Shown piece after piece: positions 36,010-46,600 of a stretch of 64,000 bases of DNA; positions within the stretch are counted from its first letter, which is position 1, and every line of letters begins with the position of its first letter. The stretch lies in assembly GCA_014237975.1 (NCBI GenBank), contig JABACA010000006.1:1-64000 (forward strand), written 5' to 3'. This DNA comes from Mariniblastus sp. (GTDB lineage: Bacteria; Planctomycetota; Planctomycetia; Pirellulales; Pirellulaceae). Made by a program: the position numbers and the translations under genes. A model generated the notes under the pieces. The model saw only the letters and a program-made list of their open reading frames with translations, ran no database searches and was not told where the DNA came from.

Positions 36010-39000
36010 TTACGGTTGGATCGTAGGCTCGACCAAATCGACCTGCTCCCGCTGGGATTGGCAGACTCGCTCGGCTGCCCGGATTCCAAACAACCAAAAC
36101 AGGGCGGGCCGCACCAGGAATTCCAGAAGCGTGCAGGTGATCAGGCCGCCGATAATGACGGTGGCAACCGGGTAAAGAATTTCTTTGCCTGGCTCGCCGG
36201 CGGCCATGGCCAGTGGCAACAAACCGATTCCAGAAGTCAACGCGGTCATCAGGACTGGCGCCAATCGCTCCTTACCGGCTCGCACCATCATCTCGCGTGA
36301 AAATGTCTCACCCTGATATTGGACGAGATGCAGGTAATGATTGATCAACAAAATCCCATTTCGGGTAGCGATACCGCAAAGCGAAATAAACCCTACCATG
36401 GCAGCAATCGTCAACGTCTGGTGCGTTACATACAGAGCCGCCACGCTTCCAATGAATGCCATCGGCAAGGCAACCATGACCTGCAGCGCGAGGTTGATAC
36501 TGCGAAACATGGTATATAAGACCAGCAACATGGCGACCAGTGAAATGCTGAACAGGATTGTAATCAGCCGCGAGGCACTTTGCTGACTTTCAAATTGACC
36601 GCCGTATTCTACGAAATAGCCGGAGGGCAATTCTTTCTCCAATGGACCAATCTTGTCTTTTATTTCCTGGACCACATCGACCAACCCCCGCCCAGACACA
36701 TTACATTGGACAACGATTCGTCTTTGAACATTCTCCCGGTTGATCGTATTGGGTCCGGTTCCAATTCTTAAGTCGGCCACGTTTTCCAACATGGTTTTTC
36801 CACCGCCCGGCAGATCCATACTGAGTCGTCCCAGCGCATTGATGTCTTCCCGGAATGATTCGTCAAGCCGAATCATCAAGTCGAATTTCTGCTGTCCCTC
36901 CAACACTTCGGATACGACACGACCGTTCATCGCCGTCTCAATAAACTCGGTAACATCCGCCCTTGTCAGTCCATATTGTCGTAATTGATCCCCCCGAATC
37001 TGGATTCTCAATTGCGGGATCTCCAGCTGCTGCTCAACCTGCAAATCCTTCACGCCATCGACATCCTTAATCGCCGACTCGATCAAGGCTGCATTGCGCC
37101 GCAGCGTGGCAAGATCGTTCCCATAAAGCTTGATGGCTATCTGTGCCTTGACGCCTGATAACAGGTGGGAAATCAAGTGGGCCAACGGCTGCTCCACGCT
37201 CACCACAATCCCCGGGATTTCCTGCAACGAGGTACGAATATCGTCGAGAATCTGTTTCCTGCTCCGGGGACTGGTCGTATCCAGGGAAGCGACAATCTCT
37301 GAAACGTTGACTCCCTCGGCGTGCTCATCCAGTTCGGCCCGACCTGTTCTACGGACAATCGTCTGTATCTCGGGGATTTGCTGCAGTCGTCGGTCCGCAA
37401 TCTGGGCAACGTCCTGTGACTTTTTCAACGAAGTACCGGGCGGCATCAACACGTTGACCTGGACCGCACCCTCGTCAAAGGGCGGCAGGAAATCTCGCTC
37501 CAGGGAGTACATCGCTATCCCGGCAATGGCAACTGCCAGGGCGGCAATCCCCAAGATGGGTACTGACAACCGCAGACTTGCATGAATCACCTTGCCCGCC
37601 AGCCACTTGAGGCCCGTCAGGACAAACGAGTCACGTTCCGGTTTGTCCGAGTGTTGCGATCGATTTCGTCCAAGCAACCAATAGGACAACACGGGCGTCA
37701 CGGTTAACGAAACTAGTAATGAGCTGATAATCGAAACGATGTAGGCAATGCCGAGCGGGGTAAACAAACGGCCTTCCATGCCACCCAATGCGAACAGGGG
37801 AATGAACACCAGTACCACAATGATCGTGCCGAACACGATCGAGTTCCGGATTTCAACACTCGCTTGGAAGACAACCAGCAACGGGTTCTTCGGTTGTTCG
37901 CGGCGCCGATTCTCTTTGAGTCGGCGAAATATGTTCTCGACATCGACAATCGCATCGTCCACAAGTTCGCCGATGGCCACGGCGAGGCCGCCCAAGGTCA
38001 TCGTGTTAATGGACAGTCCAAAATACTTGAACACCAATGCGGTAATGACAATCGACAGGGGTATGGCTGTGAGCGTAATGAACGTTGTGCGAAAGTTAAG
38101 CAGGAACAGGAACAGGATAATAACGACCAGGATCCCACCATCACGTAACGCTTCGACCACATTCTCAATTGCCAGGTCAATAAATCCTTTCTGGCGATAA
38201 AGGCTGCTGGTCAAGGTAACATCATCATTCAAGCGGCCTTGCAGGCCCGCAATCATATTGTCAATTCGATTGGTAACATCAACCGTATCCGCTCCGGGTT
38301 GTTTCGTGATCGTCAGCACGACCGCGGGGCCACCCGCGAAACGACTTTCTGTTTCAACGGAAACCTGCTCGCCCTTGGTCGAATTTCCCATTCGCTCATA
38401 GGCCGCACTGTCCCCTCGTTTCACTTGAGGACCTTCGACGATTTGGGCAACCTGCCCCAGGGCAATGGACTGCCCGTCCCGCTCCAAAACAACAACGTTT
38501 TCGAGGTCTGCTGTGGACTGAACTCGCCCCAAGGCACGAACCAGGTACTCATTGGGTCCCTGCTCATCGAGGTAGCCGCCCGTGGAGTTTTGGTTGCTCC
38601 GCGACAAAGCGAGTTCCACCTGGTGCAAGGACAGTCCATACTTCAACAACAAGTTAGGATCGACCAACACTTGAAACTGTTTTCGCTCACCGCCCATCAC
38701 AAACACCTGGGAGACACCCGGGATGGTCAACAGCTGCTGACGGACAATCCAGTCGGCCATGGTCCGCATCTCCATGGGCGAGGTGCGCCGATGGATCTCG
38801 AGCGCTCCCGAGTCCAGCCGTCGAACGGTCCACCAGAGCCCCGTTTCCAGATCGTGAGCCAACCATTGTTCATCGAGGGTGATGGTCTCGACGTCCAAAT
38901 CGCCGGAAACCAGCAACTGACTCTTTTCCAAAGCCTCCTTGAGTTCGGGGGGCGCTCGCCCGAAGTTAAGTTGCTGGATGGCTGCCGAGTCCAGCTTGGA

Positions 39001-39483
39001 AGTCTTCAACAGCAACGTCTTTTCATTGGGAACGCTGACCATTCCAGCCAACACGATCTGGCCCATGAGCGAAGAAATCGGTGCCAGCTGCGGGTTCACT
39101 CCCTGCGGCAGTTGCTCGCGAACAAGAGCCAGACGTTCGGCCACGATTTGACGATCGTTGTAGATGTCGGTGCCCCAGTCAAATTCAACATAAATAACTG
39201 AAATGCCGACACCTGATGATGATCGTACAACCTGAACACCCGCGGCACCATTCAAAGCCGTTTCAATGGGAAATGAAACGAGTGTTTCGACTTCTTCAGG
39301 AGCCAAGCCAGGGGCTTCGGTCATGACAATGACGCGGGGACGATTCAAGTCGGGGAAAACATCGATTGGCAATTGCATCATCTGCCAACCGCCATACAAC
39401 ACCAGTGCCGATGCAACCCCCGCCACCAACACCCGGTTGTGCAGCGAAAACCGTATAATTCCGTTTAAGAAAGAAGACAACAT
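36010..39483 (-). CDS. Heavy-metal efflux RND transporter permease (CzcA/CusA-like)
   Basis: 1157 residues, about 100 more than typical CzcA/CusA pumps. TM1 (about 14-32), the porter motif 'TEAPGLAPEEVETLVSFPIE', the TM4 segment LAVAIGELVDDAIVDVENIFRRL with the acidic proton-relay pair, and GFISLCGIATRNGILLINHY of the HME-RND family are all present. An insertion of roughly 75-80 residues (about 170-245) breaks the porter domain between MGQIVLAGM and SPMEMRTMADWI. It exports metal cations across both membranes with the adaptor (stop 49 nt upstream of this start) and TolC-like genes of the same operon. The metal cannot be assigned from sequence. Confidence 0.93.
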   Translation of the reverse strand: MLSSFLNGIIRFSLHNRVLVAGVASALVLYGGWQMMQLPIDVFPDLNRPRVIVMTEAPGLAPEEVETLVSFPIETALNGAAGVQVVRSSSGVGISVIYVEFDWGTDIYNDRQIVAERLALVREQLPQGVNPQLAPISSLMGQIVLAGMVSVPNEKTLLLKTSKLDSAAIQQLNFGRAPPELKEALEKSQLLVSGDLDVETITLDEQWLAHDLETGLWWTVRRLDSGALEIHRRTSPMEMRTMADWIVRQQLLTIPGVSQVFVMGGERKQFQVLVDPNLLLKYGLSLHQVELALSRSNQNSTGGYLDEQGPNEYLVRALGRVQSTADLENVVVLERDGQSIALGQVAQIVEGPQVKRGDSAAYERMGNSTKGEQVSVETESRFAGGPAVVLTITKQPGADTVDVTNRIDNMIAGLQGRLNDDVTLTSSLYRQKGFIDLAIENVVEALRDGGILVVIILFLFLLNFRTTFITLTAIPLSIVITALVFKYFGLSINTMTLGGLAVAIGELVDDAIVDVENIFRRLKENRRREQPKNPLLVVFQASVEIRNSIVFGTIIVVLVFIPLFALGGMEGRLFTPLGIAYIVSIISSLLVSLTVTPVLSYWLLGRNRSQHSDKPERDSFVLTGLKWLAGKVIHASLRLSVPILGIAALAVAIAGIAMYSLERDFLPPFDEGAVQVNVLMPPGTSLKKSQDVAQIADRRLQQIPEIQTIVRRTGRAELDEHAEGVNVSEIVASLDTTSPRSRKQILDDIRTSLQEIPGIVVSVEQPLAHLISHLLSGVKAQIAIKLYGNDLATLRRNAALIESAIKDVDGVKDLQVEQQLEIPQLRIQIRGDQLRQYGLTRADVTEFIETAMNGRVVSEVLEGQQKFDLMIRLDESFREDINALGRLSMDLPGGGKTMLENVADLRIGTGPNTINRENVQRRIVVQCNVSGRGLVDVVQEIKDKIGPLEKELPSGYFVEYGGQFESQQSASRLITILFSISLVAMLLVLYTMFRSINLALQVMVALPMAFIGSVAALYVTHQTLTIAAMVGFISLCGIATRNGILLINHYLHLVQYQGETFSREMMVRAGKERLAPVLMTALTSGIGLLPLAMAAGEPGKEILYPVATVIIGGLITCTLLEFLVRPALFWLFGIRAAERVCQSQREQVDLVEPTIQP

Positions 39484-39532
39484 GTTTTACTTTGCATTTA
39501 CAACCCAAGGCTGATAACTGGCCTGAATTAAT

Positions 39533-41014
39533 TCAGTGACTATGACCAGCATGCGGATCCACTCCGCCGCCGGCTTGATTTTTTAACGCCAAGTGCATTT
39601 CGTAGGCACCGCTCATGGCCAAGGTGCTGCCCACCAAGTCTCCACGGTCTTCAACTACCACCGCGTTCTTGTCACGGTAAAGAACGTGGACTTCGACTCG
39701 GTCAAAATGATCGCCATGTTGCTCAAAAACAAAAGCATTCGGCCCTTCGATCGCGACCGCCTCGGGCGGCAAAACCACCTGTTCTTGCCAAGACTGGTCT
39801 GTTGGCAATTGAACTTCCATCCGCTGTCCCGGACGAAATTTCCAGGACAAAAAAGTGGATCCATCGGAAACGTTGCCAAATTGGTCTACCCGTTTATTGG
39901 GCAATAGCAGGTAGAAATTCAACGCGCGTGACTGCTGATCCACGTGGTCTGCAACAAACAGCAACTTCAAGTCACTGGCTTGTCCTGGCTTACCGGATAC
40001 GGGAATCACTTTAAGACTCTGCCCCGAATTGATGGCATTGATTAAACGCTTGGCGTCCTCTTCAAAAGCCTGGCCTTCAACAAACAGCAAACTATGATCG
40101 GCCAGTACTCCCAGCTTTTGACCTGCCACCACGCTCTGCCCTCGATTGACAGAAATCTCCTGCACGTGATAGGCAGAGCTGGCGCCATTCTCCGCTTGGC
40201 CCGTTTCAAATTCCGGTGCCAAAATACTGATCTCTTTAAGCACATCCCGAGTTTTGGCAATGGTATCCACCTGTTCCGGTGTCAAACCGTGCAGGATCAA
40301 GCTTTGTTGCAATGCCTTGATCGAAGCTTCCGCCTTATCGTGCAGGTACTGCTGCTCAATGACCCGACGTTCTGGAATAATGTCATTGCCAATTTTTTTC
40401 AGTCGGTCGATCTCTCGCTGGATGACATCACGTTCCTGTAGAAACTTGAGGTAATCCCTTTGCGAGGAAACAACGTCTTCGTGAGTCAGCCGCAACTTGA
40501 AAAGCTCGGCTCCCGGCTGCTTGGATAATCCTTCCTGAATGGAAATACTGTTGATCACACCCGTCATCGGTGCGGTGATTTCAATTTGGGAATGTCCTGG
40601 TCGTTCCACGACAACCGCCGGGACCGAAACGGTCCTGGTAAAACCACTTTTGGAAACGACACCCGTGGTGAGCCCAATATTTTGTCGTGCCTCGGGCGAT
40701 AAATGTAACGAGCCCTCCTCGTCGGGCGCCTCGTCGGCGGCGTGATCATGCGCATCATCGGTAGCATGGTCGTGCGCATCATCGGTAGCATGGTCGTGCG
40801 CATCGTCGGAAGCGTGGTCGTGCGCATCGTCGGACGCGTGGTCGTGCGGGTCATCGGAGGCGTGGTCATCCGCCTCATTCTTATCGGCACCCGTCTGAAG
40901 TGAAACAAAGTACTCGCGAACCGGTGGCAACCAATGATTGTAAGTCAATGCGGCTGCCACGGACGCGCCGATCAACACGACAATGCTCGCAGTAGTAGCT
41001 ATTTTCTTTTTCAT
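39533..41014 (-). CDS. RND efflux periplasmic adaptor with His/Asp repeat
   Basis: 493 residues from the ATG at 41014 (MKKKIATTAS), preceded by AAGGG; an upstream GTG/TTG would add 32 residues. An N-terminal membrane anchor (about 4-26) is followed by a repeat of HATDDAHD-type units (about 48-92) and then the adaptor core: barrel-sandwich (SPEARQNIGLTTG, AVVVERPGHSQIEI), an alpha-hairpin (about 190-260) and a beta-barrel/membrane-proximal domain. The C-terminal tail DPHAGHSH is again His-rich. The His/Asp repeats are likely to bind divalent metal and feed the pump. This is the middle gene of the efflux operon. Confidence 0.92.
   Translation of the reverse strand: MKKKIATTASIVVLIGASVAAALTYNHWLPPVREYFVSLQTGADKNEADDHASDDPHDHASDDAHDHASDDAHDHATDDAHDHATDDAHDHAADEAPDEEGSLHLSPEARQNIGLTTGVVSKSGFTRTVSVPAVVVERPGHSQIEITAPMTGVINSISIQEGLSKQPGAELFKLRLTHEDVVSSQRDYLKFLQERDVIQREIDRLKKIGNDIIPERRVIEQQYLHDKAEASIKALQQSLILHGLTPEQVDTIAKTRDVLKEISILAPEFETGQAENGASSAYHVQEISVNRGQSVVAGQKLGVLADHSLLFVEGQAFEEDAKRLINAINSGQSLKVIPVSGKPGQASDLKLLFVADHVDQQSRALNFYLLLPNKRVDQFGNVSDGSTFLSWKFRPGQRMEVQLPTDQSWQEQVVLPPEAVAIEGPNAFVFEQHGDHFDRVEVHVLYRDKNAVVVEDRGDLVGSTLAMSGAYEMHLALKNQAGGGVDPHAGHSH
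40740..40871 (-). repeat. 24-nt tandem repeats encoding HATDDAHD-type octapeptides
   Basis: Five 24-nt units and a half unit lie in frame in the adaptor gene, each encoding an eight-residue His/Asp motif. Conservation at the DNA level is high, so the copy number probably varies between strains. Confidence 0.9.
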
Positions 41015-41154
41015 GTTTTGCCCTTGCTCATTCTGGCAGCTCACAGCCCCTTGGTGAACTAACCCAAGGCTCGATGAGCTTCCTGTCAGCCGACAGTGGC
41101 TGCAGGTCAATCAAACCAACCGTTTTGCGACCACCTGTCGTGGCCGCCAGGGTC

Positions 41155-41571
41155 TCAAAGAAGCATGACGCTGTTCAGTAAGTGGATGCGCAGCGGTGTT
41201 GTCCAAAGAAGGGGAATCGGGCGAAAACCACAACCGTCCTGGACCGAACCTGACTGACCAGACAGCAACCATCCTTGGCAAAATCCTGCTTGGTCCATTT
41301 CGACCAGCATCCGCTCGAAACTGGAATTTTTTACAAATGTACAGCGACCATGACCGCGGCCATAGTGAAAATCGGCACCGTCATACCGGTTGAGACAGAA
41401 GCTCGGCGCTTGGGCATGGTCATCCGTAGCATGCCGGCAGATATCGCGATGGCACGATGAATCCAATTGGCAACCATCCAATGCGTCCGCCCCGTGATGC
41501 CAACAACAACATCCCATGCCAAGCTGGACGACCATCAGCAGGGTGACGATTGTGTTTAACACTCTGTGCAT
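41155..41571 (-). CDS. Small Cys/His-rich exported protein of the metal efflux operon
   Basis: 138 residues from the ATG at 41571 (MHRVLNTIVTLLMVV, a hydrophobic signal). The frame extends 32 codons further upstream without added features. The mature part is dense in Cys and His (GCCCWHH, CQLDSSCHRDICRHATDDH, HYGRGHGRC), suggesting metal coordination in the periplasm. It lies between the TolC-like gene and the adaptor gene, all on one strand, so it is probably part of the efflux operon. I recognise no family; a role as a periplasmic metal-binding or sensing protein is inferred from composition and position. Confidence 0.65.
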   Translation of the reverse strand: MHRVLNTIVTLLMVVQLGMGCCCWHHGADALDGCQLDSSCHRDICRHATDDHAQAPSFCLNRYDGADFHYGRGHGRCTFVKNSSFERMLVEMDQAGFCQGWLLSGQSGSVQDGCGFRPIPLLWTTPLRIHLLNSVMLL

Positions 41572-41703
41572 TTGAAACTCGCATCTTGCGGTCAAGCAGG
41601 AAACTGCATGAACCTGAAAATGATTATACAAACTTTGGTTTTCGTGATCTGAACAGCTCAAAAACATATTCCTTCAATACCAATCAATCGCCCTCCGTCC
41701 GAC

Positions 41704-43281
41704 TTAATTATCTTGGCTCAAGCTGGCACTTAGCAACAAGCCTTGGATCAAGTTATGTTCCCGCCAAAGTTGCTTTAAACCAGACACATAGGCCAAGTTA
41801 GCATCAAAATAGGTCCGTTGAGCCGTCAAGAAGGAGACAAAATCAACTTCTCCCTGTCGATAGCCTTCTGAGATCAGCTCAAACGTCCTCTTCGCCTGGG
41901 GCAGTATTTTTTCGCTGTAAATATCGACCTGCAGTTTTGCCTGTAAATATCTTCCGTAGGCATTGGCCAGTCGCTGTCTCAACTCCAGTGCCTTTTGTTC
42001 CACCTGAAATTCTGCAACCGCGATCTCGTGTTCGGCCTGGCGAATGGCTCCCTGGTTCTGGTTGTACTTGGGAATCGGGAAACCGACTTGAAAGCCCGAC
42101 ACGATCGTCTCGCCAACCGTATCGTATTGGACCGTCGCTTGCCAAGTAACATTTGAAATCGGCTCGACACATTCTCTCTGCAATTGCCGCCTCGCACGCT
42201 GTGTGTTTTCAAACAGCTTGGCCAATTCCGGGCTTTCCATCAGCAGTTGATCGTAGGTTTGTTCAAAATCGGCCAGTTGGGATATTTGCTGCAAATCACC
42301 TTTGATACGGTGCTGGGCCAGGTCGGGTTCGCCAATCAAGGCCGACAGATTTCGCCGCGCCGCCACTTCTTCGTTGACCGCCTGTCCCTGAATCACGATC
42401 GCGTTTTGTGATTCCATTTGAGCTTGAAGAACGGCGGAACGAGCAACCTCTTTTGCCTCGAACAGTTTTTCCGAAGTGTCGGATGCGGTTTGGGCAATTC
42501 CAGCCAAAAGATTGGCCAACTCCAATTTTTTCTGGGCAACGAGCAGGTCGTAGAAGGCCACCCGAATGTCAGTCGTGAGACGTTGTTTCATTTCATTCAG
42601 GTGCTGTTGAGCTACTTTGATTTCCGCACAAACAACCGACCTGGAAATTTGCAACTTGTTCCCGCGAACCAATTCCCGCCCAAAGTAAACACCATACATT
42701 CCCGCCCCGCCGTTCTCGTTGATGTCCTGACCGTTCATGCCGACAACCGGATTGGGCCTTAATCCAACCTGTATCAACTTGCCTTGTAACGCCTGAAGCT
42801 TCGCTTCCAGTTGCAAAACAACCGGATTGGAGGAAAGGGCCCAGTTCTCAAAGTCCTCGATTGTCTGCAGCTCCTGCCGCAGGCCTGGCAAGTTGCCGCT
42901 GGCCGGGTCGTCCACGAGGGAGACCTGCGAGGGACTAAAATCCGGCGCGGGTCCGATGGCCGCTTCCTGGCGTTGCGACGACTGCCGACACAACCCTTGG
43001 GCATCCTGCACATCACGACGTGTGGCAAGCTCTGTGGCAGACGGCAAGCTGGATTGACGTTGGTTGATGTGGCCGTGTTGGGAGTCGATGACATAAAGGT
43101 TGGTGTCATCATCTTGGTCCCGAGCAGCGTGACCTCGGCGCAGCACCGATCGGGGGTCTTCCACCCATTGGGAGTCGGGGCCCGAAGGCACCAATGTGTT
43201 GGCGATTCGACCGCTTGACGTGCAACCAAAAATGAATGGAGGCAAAATCAAAAACAGCAGAACCTGGAAGTGCTGAGTCAT
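41704..43281 (-). CDS. TolC family outer membrane efflux protein (CzcC/CusC-like)
   Basis: 525 residues. A lipoprotein-type signal precedes a Cys (FIFGCTSS), and a variable N-terminal region (about 20-130) is followed by two OEP repeats (about 140-330 and 340-520) of long coiled helices. The family stretch is LRQRLANAYGRYLQAKLQVD, and EGYRQGEVDFVSFLTAQRTY sits near the C-terminus. It forms the outer membrane channel of the tripartite pump. As the most upstream gene of the four-gene operon, it faces a 321-nt divergent promoter region. Confidence 0.92.
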   Translation of the reverse strand: MTQHFQVLLFLILPPFIFGCTSSGRIANTLVPSGPDSQWVEDPRSVLRRGHAARDQDDDTNLYVIDSQHGHINQRQSSLPSATELATRRDVQDAQGLCRQSSQRQEAAIGPAPDFSPSQVSLVDDPASGNLPGLRQELQTIEDFENWALSSNPVVLQLEAKLQALQGKLIQVGLRPNPVVGMNGQDINENGGAGMYGVYFGRELVRGNKLQISRSVVCAEIKVAQQHLNEMKQRLTTDIRVAFYDLLVAQKKLELANLLAGIAQTASDTSEKLFEAKEVARSAVLQAQMESQNAIVIQGQAVNEEVAARRNLSALIGEPDLAQHRIKGDLQQISQLADFEQTYDQLLMESPELAKLFENTQRARRQLQRECVEPISNVTWQATVQYDTVGETIVSGFQVGFPIPKYNQNQGAIRQAEHEIAVAEFQVEQKALELRQRLANAYGRYLQAKLQVDIYSEKILPQAKRTFELISEGYRQGEVDFVSFLTAQRTYFDANLAYVSGLKQLWREHNLIQGLLLSASLSQDN

Positions 43282-43602
43282 TGCAAGACAAATACAGGTA
43301 AAGAAGCTTCTCCTTTTGTATCGAAATTACCGGTTGTAGGAATCAATCATGCTTCGAATCATGATCCCTGAGGTGTTTAGATAAAGTCTGCGGCCAGGAA
43401 TGGGTCTGGTTGCTAGCAGTATCACTTCTTATCAGCACCCTGCGAGTCACCAATTCGACTAGGTTAATTTCGAACGGCCTCCTAGAATTCGCAGAGTCCT
43501 GGCGTTTTCCGGATCGGCGATTGATGGTGTCTCGCGATCACCAATTCGTTGGTCGATCCTGGTATCGCCTGTAGCCGCAAACATTGCCCACTACAATCAA
43601 TC
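43282..43602. other. Divergent intergenic region, 321 nt, with an inverted repeat
   Basis: Between the efflux operon and the AsmA-like gene. ATCATG (43346-43351) and CATGAT (43360-43365) form a perfect 6-bp inverted repeat with an 8-bp spacer, 65 nt upstream of the TolC-like start. It could be an operator for a metal regulator, but no regulator gene is nearby. Confidence 0.35.
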
Positions 43603-46600
43603 ATGGCCAACTCCAATCAAGACACTTCGACCGACCTGCCCAAGCAGCGAAAATGGCCGCGTCGTTTGGCAATCCTGCTGGTTGGCTTGGGGTTGTTCGT
43701 CTATTTCCTGCCCTCATTGGTCGTGCTCAGTCCCATCCGACAAAGACTGGTTAACTGGGCCTTGGCCGACCTGAACGGGCAAGCGCAGGTGGAATCGATC
43801 TCCGTTGGCTGGTTTTCACCTGTTCAAATCCGCGGTATTGAATTGATGGATGTCGAAGGTCAAACGGTTGCCAAGATACCGCGGGTCACAACTTCAAAAC
43901 GGCTGATTGACTTTCTACGCTCAGACAACCTGGGACGGATTGACATCGTCAACCCCACGCTCAATCTCGAATTGACCAAGGACGGAAGTAATCTCGAATC
44001 GATTTTGGCAACCTATTTGCAAACACCTGCCGCGGACAGCTCGCAATCTTTGCCACAACTGGAATTATCCATAACGGATGGCACGCTGTTGATGGCTCCT
44101 CCGCAGGGCGATACGGTCCATCAGTTCAGCGCCATCCAGGCAAGTGTCAAGATTGGCAGCACTGAGAGTCCAATCCAATGTTTGGTTTCGTTGCAAACGC
44201 CAGTGACTGACTCAGAGGTCGGCAAACTATCGATTGACTGCGTCGTCGATCCAGGGAAAAGTGGTTTAACCGTTTCTACCATCAACGCCAAGCTGGAATC
44301 GAACCAATTCCCTTTGAACTCGATTGCACCGCTGGCCGATCGTTGGTCGGACCCCATTCAGCTACAAGGTCAAATGACCGGTGATTTAACGGTCTTTGTC
44401 GACAGGTTGAACTCACAAATATCGCTCAACACAAAACGACTTAATGCGCATGACATTAACTTGCTGGCCCCGGCCTACCTGGGCAGCGACCGGCTCTCGA
44501 TCCAGCGGATCGGTGCCAGCGGTCAACTGGAATTGTCACCCCAACGCGTAACGGCAGAACAGTTTTCAGTGGAATCAGATATTGGCAAACTGAAAGTTGA
44601 CGGTGAATTCGATATTTCCCAGATGATCAAGTTGGCAGTCAATGGCCAGCTGCCCTCGTCACCATTTGAGATGGATGTCGAAGCGGACTTGGCTCGAATT
44701 CTACAAATGCTTCCGGAGACGATGCGAATCCGCAACGATGTCCAAGTCACATCGGGTACGGCAACCATCCATGCGAACACCCGTAACCAATCGGATGTGC
44801 AGCGGATCATGTTCAACATGGATGTCGCTAATCTGCGCGCTCAACAGGGAACGCAATCGATGGTCTGGAATCGACCTCTGCGGGTCACTGGCGCGGCCTC
44901 GGAAAATAACGGCAAGGTGGTTGTCGAGAACCTGTCAATCGACTCGGACTTTTTCGAGCTGGTCGGAAAAGCGTCGCTGGCCGAAGGAAACTTTACCTTC
45001 CGTGGCGACCTGGCTCAGTTAAAACAGCAACTTGGGAACTTGATGGATTTGTCGCAGTACGAAGTGGCCGGCCAGATAGGAGGACGCCTCAGCTGGTTTG
45101 AAAAGCCCGGTGAGCCACCTGCTGGGCAATTGGCTCCGGTACAGTTCGAGGGTAATTTCGTCGTCGAACGGCCTGTGATTTCGGCACCCGGTTTTCGCCG
45201 CTGGACCGAACAGAAAATGCAGGTGGAACTGAATGGCAAGATCCAGCCCCATTCGTCCGGCGCCACGACAGTCGACTCCGGTCATCTCGGGCTGATGGTA
45301 GGAGGTGAGGTTGTATCTGCAGATCTTCTCCAACCGATGAGCCTGCAGCCGACCCTCCTCCAACTGATCAACCTTCAACAGGTCAACTACATACGATCGC
45401 TGGACGGTCTGCGGGCAACCTGCACAACCACGGGATCGCTGGATCGCTGGCTGGACCATCTGCGGAACCTGTTTGGCTTGCCCCAGTTTGAATTGGCCGG
45501 TGGTCTTAACGCTAAATACAATCTGAACATGGCAAACTCGGTCTTGCGAATTAGTGAAATGGCCGTTACTGCCAATCGGTTTTCTTTTGAGGGTTATGGC
45601 GCCAAGATTCAGGAGCCGCAGATCGTTGGTGCGGGTGATATTGAGATTCAACTCGATACGGGTAACATCCTGGTTCACAGTGCGTCGTTGTCCAGTTCAG
45701 CGGTTGCCTTGACAACCAACCAGTTGGCGATTGGATTGGCAGACGGTTTCCAACTGACCGGACCGGTCGCCTACCAGGCAGACTTGCAGCGAGCTTCGAA
45801 TTGGTTTGGTCTCGCTCGCCCCGACGACGTGATTGCCTGGAGCGGCATTGCCAGTGGCCAGTTTGATTTTGCGGAAAAAAACAATGCGATCGGGGGATCC
45901 GTTTCCAGCACGATCACCCAGCTGGCGATCAGCCAATTACCTGATCAGGCTGGACCCCAAACCGATTTGTTGCCGACGAACCCGATCGCCAATGCCATGT
46001 CCGGAATGGGCCGCTCCATTTTATGGGAAGAAGAAGAAGTCCTCATCAGCACTAATCTCTTTGTCGACGATCAGTTCAAGTCGTTGTGGTTTGGCGGTCT
46101 GAAATTTGATTCCAAACTGGTCAACGTTCGTGGCAATGGGAGGATTGATGAATTAGGGTCACAAATGGTCACCAATATCAACGGCAAATGGAACATCCGC
46201 TGGGATACCGTGAACCGACTGACCCAATCACCATTGGGACAACTGGTCACGATCCAGGGCAGTCGTTGGCAGGAGTTTGCCCTGAGCGGGCCGCTGTTAC
46301 CGCCTAGTAACGGCACGGCTGCCTGGGTCGATCCCCAATTAAAGGCTCAGACGAGTATTGCCTGGAACCAGGCCAATGTGCTGGAAATCCCGATCAAACC
46401 CAGTCAGCTGACCATCACGTTGAGCGATTCGGTCGTTCAGCTTATCAGCGATTCACCCGGTATCATCGGCAACATTGCAAGCCTGTCGCCCTCGCTGGAT
46501 TTGCGAACAGCTGACCCAATCCTGACCTTGCAACCGGGCACCATTATCAATGACTTGAAGCTGAAGCAGCAACACACGCGACAGTGGTTGAAGTTTGCAA

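Noticed and set aside
38239..39201. 320-codon plus-strand frame antisense to the RND pump
   Set aside because: Shadow of a strongly conserved gene.
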